DNA of 28,912 nt, taken from positions 1-28,912 of the forward strand of contig NZ_JAHYSG010000142.1 of assembly GCF_022095675.1 (NCBI RefSeq), written 5' to 3'. Below the pieces are notes generated by a model that saw only the letters and a list, made by a program, of their open reading frames with translations, was not told where the DNA came from and did not search any database. Shown piece by piece: positions 25,018 through 28,912 of this stretch. Source of the stretch: Dactylosporangium sp. AC04546 (GTDB taxonomy: Bacteria; Actinomycetota; Actinomycetes; Mycobacteriales; Micromonosporaceae). Both the position numbers and the translations under genes were made by a program. How positions within the stretch are numbered: the stretch's first letter is position 1; each line of letters begins with the position of its first letter.

Positions 25018-28000
25018 ATGGCGACGGAGGAGTACACCGGCAGGTCCGGGCGGGTCTGGGGGGTACGGCGGATCCTGCAGCGCCCCGGCTACCTGCGCCC
25101 TCCCGCCACCAACGGGTCCGGGCGGGCACCCAACAACGTCGACATGGTCCGGGACCGCGACGAGGAGATCTACGGCGCCCTGCGGCGCTTCCGCAGTAGC
25201 GCCGAGCGCCGCTCGGCGCTGTCGTTCCTCGCGCTGGGCTCCCCCACCACGCCGGTGGTGCTCGACATCGTCGACGACGCCCGGCTACCGGCGGCGCTGG
25301 TCACGTCCTGGGCGCCCGGCGTGTCCGAGCGGTCCCTGGACCGCGTCACCCGGTACGACGACCTCGGCCTGATGCTCGCCGAGGGCGGCCGGTTCAGCCC
25401 GGCCCAGGCGCTGCGCTCGGTCGTGGCGCTCGGCCAGCTCCTCGACGCGGTGGCCGGGGAGGGCTTCACGCCGATCGAGCTCTCGCCGGACCACCTCATC
25501 TACAACCGCGGCAGCGTCCGGCTGGTGGGCATCGGCCGGCACCTGTACCGCCCGGCCGCCGGCCAGGTTCCCGACGCCGGCGGCATGTCGCTGCCGACGG
25601 CGCTGCTCATCGGCGAGGACTACCCGGGCCGGCTGGCCGGCCCGGCCGCCTGGCGCAAGGCCCAGATCCGGGCGCTGCTGCGCCTGCTCGGATGGATGTC
25701 GTGCGGGCTCGCCCCGGCCGCGTGGGGACGCGTGCACGACCGCCGCGACCTCGGCGAGTACCTCGCGTACGCCGGGTTCTCGGCCCTGCCGGAGCTGCAC
25801 GAGGGCGAGCTGGCCGCCGGGCTGGAGGCCGCCGCCCGCGTCGAGGAGCGCGCCGAGGGTCTCGGCCGGCTGCGCCGGGCCCGGGCCGTGGTCATCTACG
25901 ACGACCGGGCCTGCCGCGCCCAGCAGCAGACCCGCCGGGAGTGGGTGTACTCACTGCGCGGGCAGCTGCTGTCGGCGACGATCACCGAGGTGTACGACAG
26001 CGTCCTGAAGGCCGCCATCGACACCGCCGGCGAGGACTGGGTCGTCAGCATCGGCTACGAGCGGACCAAGGCCGCCAACGTGCCGCAGGGCGCCCGCATC
26101 GACCTGCGGCAGCACTACCGCTCCGGCGAACGGATCGCGGTACGCATCGACACCGTCGGCAACGTCGCCGGCACCGGCCTGCCCCCGGTGGGCGCCACGA
26201 TCGTGCCCGGCATCGGCAGCCCGGCGCCACGCCGGACGCAGCAACCGAACCTGGAGATCAACCCCGAGGCGGTACGCCTGGGGCTGATGGTCGAGCACGG
26301 CCCGGACGTCATCGGGATCGCGGCGATCCGCACCGAGATATGGACGATGCCACTCGCCTCGATGTTGTCGGCCGCCGGATGGATCCTGGTCGAGCCCAAC
26401 CAGCTCGCCACCATCGCCCGCCGGCTCGCCGCCAACATCCCGGACGCACGGTACGTCATCGCCGGGCGCTCCCCGCTGGCCAGCGGCGAGCTGCGCCGCA
26501 CCAAGCCCGACGTGATCGACCCCGACGACCCCGACCCGCCGCTCGTCGCCAGCCGTCCGGCGAGCACCCTGCCGTACCTGCGCGACGTCAGGCTCGACGA
26601 CTTCCGGGCCGACATGGCCACCGGCGGCGGCCGGGCGCAGCAGCGCCGGACGTTCGCCGCCGGCTGGGCCGGCGCGTGGGCGCCGGACGACAGCGGCGAC
26701 CGGGTCGACCTGCGCGGCATCCTGAACTTCCTCACCGAGCAGTTCGGCGGCAACACCGAACTGCTGCTCCGCGTTCGGCTGCTGCTGAGCCGGCCCGCGT
26801 TCCACCGCGACACCGTCCGGCGGATCAAGGCCAACGTGGAGCGGGCCGCGCCCATCCTCAGCGGCATGCCACCCGCCGGACCGCTGCGCGAAGACCTCAT
26901 GACCGCGCTGATCGGCCGCAGCCCGGACGACCTGTTCGACGTCACGGCCGGGCGCCTGCTGCCGACCGCGCCCCGGCTGGCCGAGGCGTACGACCCGAAC
27001 CTGACGCTCGGCGGCCGGCCGATGGACGAGTCGCTGCGCGACCGCGCCGGCATCGAGCGCCTCGGACTGTTCGGCCGGATGGTCACGGCCATGCCCGGCC
27101 ACGCCCCGCACGACCTCGCCGAGCTGGTGTCGGCACTCGACGACGCCACCGTGCAGGCCCTGCGCGACATCCCGGCGCCGAGCCTGCAGCACCTGGCCGG
27201 CCGGCTCGCCTCCGGCGAATTCCGCGCCCTGGTCGGCCGCATCGCCGACGCCGAGGATCTCGACCTGCTCGACCGGTACACCCCGGAGGCGTGGGAGATC
27301 CTGCTCGACGGGATGCGGGGCCCGGAGCAGATCGGCAACCTCGGGCTGGGCTGGGCGCTCATCGCCGAACGGGACCGGCCGCCGATGACCGACCCGCGGG
27401 CGGTGCTGGACCTGGCGGCGGCGGTCGGCCGCGAGCCCCGCTACGTGGTACGGACGCTCCTGGACATCCCGGCCGAGCAGTGGCCGACCGTCTGGCGGCA
27501 CCCCGAGCTCGCCGCGGCCTGGCTGCGCGAGTTCGACAGCCTCGACATCGACGGGGTCGTCGCCCACTACCCCGACGCCACCGCGCTCGTCGGCCGGCTC
27601 GGTGCCCGCGTGGTGCGGGCCGGCAAGGCCGCCGACCTCAGCGGCGCCCAGCTGGCCGCGCTGAGCCGCCTGGCGCAGCAGCTCGGGCTCGACATCGACG
27701 ACGTCGTCAACACCCACCTGCGGCTCGCGCCCTCCGAGGAGATCACGAACCGGATCACCAGCGCCGCGGCGCTCCAGTGGCTGCGCCACCACCTCGGCGA
27801 GGGCAAGCGGTTCATCGACTGCGTCCGGCACCTCGCCGAACACCCCGGCGCACTGCGCGTCTGGGCCGTCGACGGCCCGCGCCTGCGCCGCCGGGTGCTG
27901 GGCGACCTGCTCGGCACCGACGGCGGCGCGCTGGAGCTCACCGCGGGCGAGCAGCGGGAGCTGCTGGCCGGCCTGGCCGCGCGGCCCGGCCTGGGCCAGC

Positions 28001-28767
28001 TCGCCGGCCGGGCGATCTTCCCGAGGCAGCGCGTGGCGCTGGCCACGATGCTGCTGCGGCACCCGCAGGGCGACCGCTGGCCGGTCCTGCTCGGCGAGCC
28101 GGTACAGGCGCTGATCAACGACGAGGACCCGGCGGCCTGCCTGGACCTCGTGCTCGGCCACGGCATGACGGTTGCTCAGGCCCGCGCCGTGCGCGGCCAC
28201 CGGCAGACCCCCGGCGAGCACCGGTTGCTGCGCGCGCTCGGGCCGCTGCTCGCGGACTGCCCCGACGAACGGCTGCGGGTGCTGTCCGTCCTCGCCAGCC
28301 GGCACGGCATCCCGTGCGCGGTGACCGCCGCCATCGTCGCCCAGCGGCAGCCGCAGGCACCGGCCGTCGTCGACCGGTGGGGCCCGGCCTGGCTGCCGCT
28401 GCTCGCCGGACCGGACGGCGCGTTCGTCGCGGAGACCCTCGGTACCACCGGCGGTCCCCCGCCGTCGCGGGCGGTGAGCGACTGGTTCCTCACCGCCGGC
28501 CGCGACGGCCTGAACTGCCTGCGACAGCACGGCGAGCGACTGCTGCGGCTCGTGGCCACGCACCGCCCGCCGGTGGCCGACGTGCGGATGCTCGACGCGC
28601 TGCTCGCCGGCCCCGGCTGGCCGGTCGACCGGCTGTACCCGCTCGTCGTGCGCTACGGCCTGCCGGCGAGCACATGGCCCGCCGCGGCCCGCCGGCTCGC
28701 CGCCGACCGGCCGGACAGCGCGGTCATCGTCGAGCTGCTCTCGGAGGCGCTGGCCGCGCCGGAGTAG
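25018..28767 (+). CDS. large protein with N-terminal pseudokinase-like domain and helical repeats
   Basis: A 1249-residue protein; ATG 25018 has GGGAAGGGG just upstream, 28 bases after the kinase stop. Residues about 10-270 follow a kinase plan, but the catalytic loop reads IELSPDHLIY (153-162), where the HRD Asp becomes Glu154 and the Asn becomes His159. The DFG site reads VGIG (Asp to Gly171). Phosphotransfer is therefore unlikely; an allosteric or scaffold role fits better. Residues about 330-480 may form an alpha/beta domain (VVSIGYERTKAAN, IGIAAIRTEIWTMPLA, GWILVEPNQLATIARRL). From about 560 to the end it is almost entirely Leu/Ala/Arg-rich helices with no fixed repeat, like a HEAT- or TPR-like superhelix. 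It has no membrane segment. It closes the operon and may be its platform or effector. Confidence 0.78.
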   Translation: MATEEYTGRSGRVWGVRRILQRPGYLRPPATNGSGRAPNNVDMVRDRDEEIYGALRRFRSSAERRSALSFLALGSPTTPVVLDIVDDARLPAALVTSWAPGVSERSLDRVTRYDDLGLMLAEGGRFSPAQALRSVVALGQLLDAVAGEGFTPIELSPDHLIYNRGSVRLVGIGRHLYRPAAGQVPDAGGMSLPTALLIGEDYPGRLAGPAAWRKAQIRALLRLLGWMSCGLAPAAWGRVHDRRDLGEYLAYAGFSALPELHEGELAAGLEAAARVEERAEGLGRLRRARAVVIYDDRACRAQQQTRREWVYSLRGQLLSATITEVYDSVLKAAIDTAGEDWVVSIGYERTKAANVPQGARIDLRQHYRSGERIAVRIDTVGNVAGTGLPPVGATIVPGIGSPAPRRTQQPNLEINPEAVRLGLMVEHGPDVIGIAAIRTEIWTMPLASMLSAAGWILVEPNQLATIARRLAANIPDARYVIAGRSPLASGELRRTKPDVIDPDDPDPPLVASRPASTLPYLRDVRLDDFRADMATGGGRAQQRRTFAAGWAGAWAPDDSGDRVDLRGILNFLTEQFGGNTELLLRVRLLLSRPAFHRDTVRRIKANVERAAPILSGMPPAGPLREDLMTALIGRSPDDLFDVTAGRLLPTAPRLAEAYDPNLTLGGRPMDESLRDRAGIERLGLFGRMVTAMPGHAPHDLAELVSALDDATVQALRDIPAPSLQHLAGRLASGEFRALVGRIADAEDLDLLDRYTPEAWEILLDGMRGPEQIGNLGLGWALIAERDRPPMTDPRAVLDLAAAVGREPRYVVRTLLDIPAEQWPTVWRHPELAAAWLREFDSLDIDGVVAHYPDATALVGRLGARVVRAGKAADLSGAQLAALSRLAQQLGLDIDDVVNTHLRLAPSEEITNRITSAAALQWLRHHLGEGKRFIDCVRHLAEHPGALRVWAVDGPRLRRRVLGDLLGTDGGALELTAGEQRELLAGLAARPGLGQLAGRAIFPRQRVALATMLLRHPQGDRWPVLLGEPVQALINDEDPAACLDLVLGHGMTVAQARAVRGHRQTPGEHRLLRALGPLLADCPDERLRVLSVLASRHGIPCAVTAAIVAQRQPQAPAVVDRWGPAWLPLLAGPDGAFVAETLGTTGGPPPSRAVSDWFLTAGRDGLNCLRQHGERLLRLVATHRPPVADVRMLDALLAGPGWPVDRLYPLVVRYGLPASTWPAAARRLAADRPDSAVIVELLSEALAAPE

Positions 28768-28852
28768 CCGGCGCATCACACGTCTGCGTTTCCGCCCGTC
28801 GCTCGGATGGCCCCTGGCTGTGTGGTCGCCGCCCCGGGCAGGTGCGGCGAAA

Positions 28853-28882
28853 CGGCCGGCGCCTCCGCGACGGCGCCGGCCG
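28853..28882. terminator. GC hairpin after the phosphatase-kinase cluster
   Basis: CGGCCGGCGCC (28853-28863) and GGCGCCGGCCG (28872-28882) form an 11-bp perfect stem with an 8-base loop, 86 bases past the last stop codon. No T run follows. I see no gene in the remaining 28768-28912. Confidence 0.6.
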
Positions 28883-28912
28883 GGGGCGGTGGGAGTGGCC
28901 GCGGCGTGGGCG

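Noticed and set aside
17999..28767. Classic TerB-F tellurium-resistance or MoxR-VWA conflict locus
   Set aside because: No TerD, TerC, TerB or MoxR-type ATPase is visible; only the VWA/PP2C/kinase part is shared.
25951..28779. A 942-residue minus-strand frame opposite the pseudokinase gene
   Set aside because: Composition is shadow-like (Arg/Gly/Ala/Val), with no ribosome site; the + strand frame has a start, a ribosome site and operon context.

Overview
The window is about 28.9 kb of very GC-rich DNA. Its features are those of a filamentous actinomycete: GTG starts, strong third-position G/C bias, GTGA start/stop overlaps, a Tat-exported PhoD phosphatase, a SigE-family ECF sigma factor and an HstK-like giant kinase. 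The Micromonosporaceae (for example an Actinoplanes relative) fit best. That placement is an inference from gene style, not from a marker gene.

Left edge (1-1460): the C-terminal end of an ATP-dependent DNA ligase-like protein, a small unknown gene, and a tyrosine integrase cut off before its last catalytic residues. The integrase lies just past the 3' end of a tRNA-Pro(GGG), which has its own strong terminator. This looks like the worn attachment end of an old integrated element.

Metabolic and signalling stretch (1558-17925): a VOC-fold protein; a membrane diguanylate cyclase whose degenerate EAL domain is split by a Gly/Asn repeat; a secreted beta-helix protein with two F5/8-type carbohydrate-binding domains, preceded by two identical LacI-type operators; PhoD; a 1731-residue protein fusing a Ser/Thr kinase, an AAA ATPase, two GAF domains and a histidine kinase; a divergent LysR regulator; a SigE-like sigma factor overlapped by a one-pass membrane protein with Asp-box repeats; and a 245-residue unknown. 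A LysR-type palindrome on the LysR start codon recurs in part in the phoD promoter, beside a possible PHO box.

Right part (17999-28767): the most interesting block. Six + strand genes are tightly packed: a tail-anchored coiled-coil protein, a PP2C phosphatase with an acidic tail, a VWA protein with an intact MIDAS, a PIN-like nuclease fused to a zinc ribbon and an FHA-like domain, a Ser/Thr kinase, and a 1249-residue protein with a pseudokinase-like head and a long helical body. A seventh, divergent gene encodes a second PIN-zinc ribbon-FHA protein with an eroded acidic site. The VWA/PP2C/kinase set recalls the TerY-P triad described computationally for tellurium-resistance-type stress systems. 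The paired PIN-ZnR-FHA proteins suggest an RNA-cutting or RNA-binding output switched by protein phosphorylation. I know of no experimental work on this exact arrangement.
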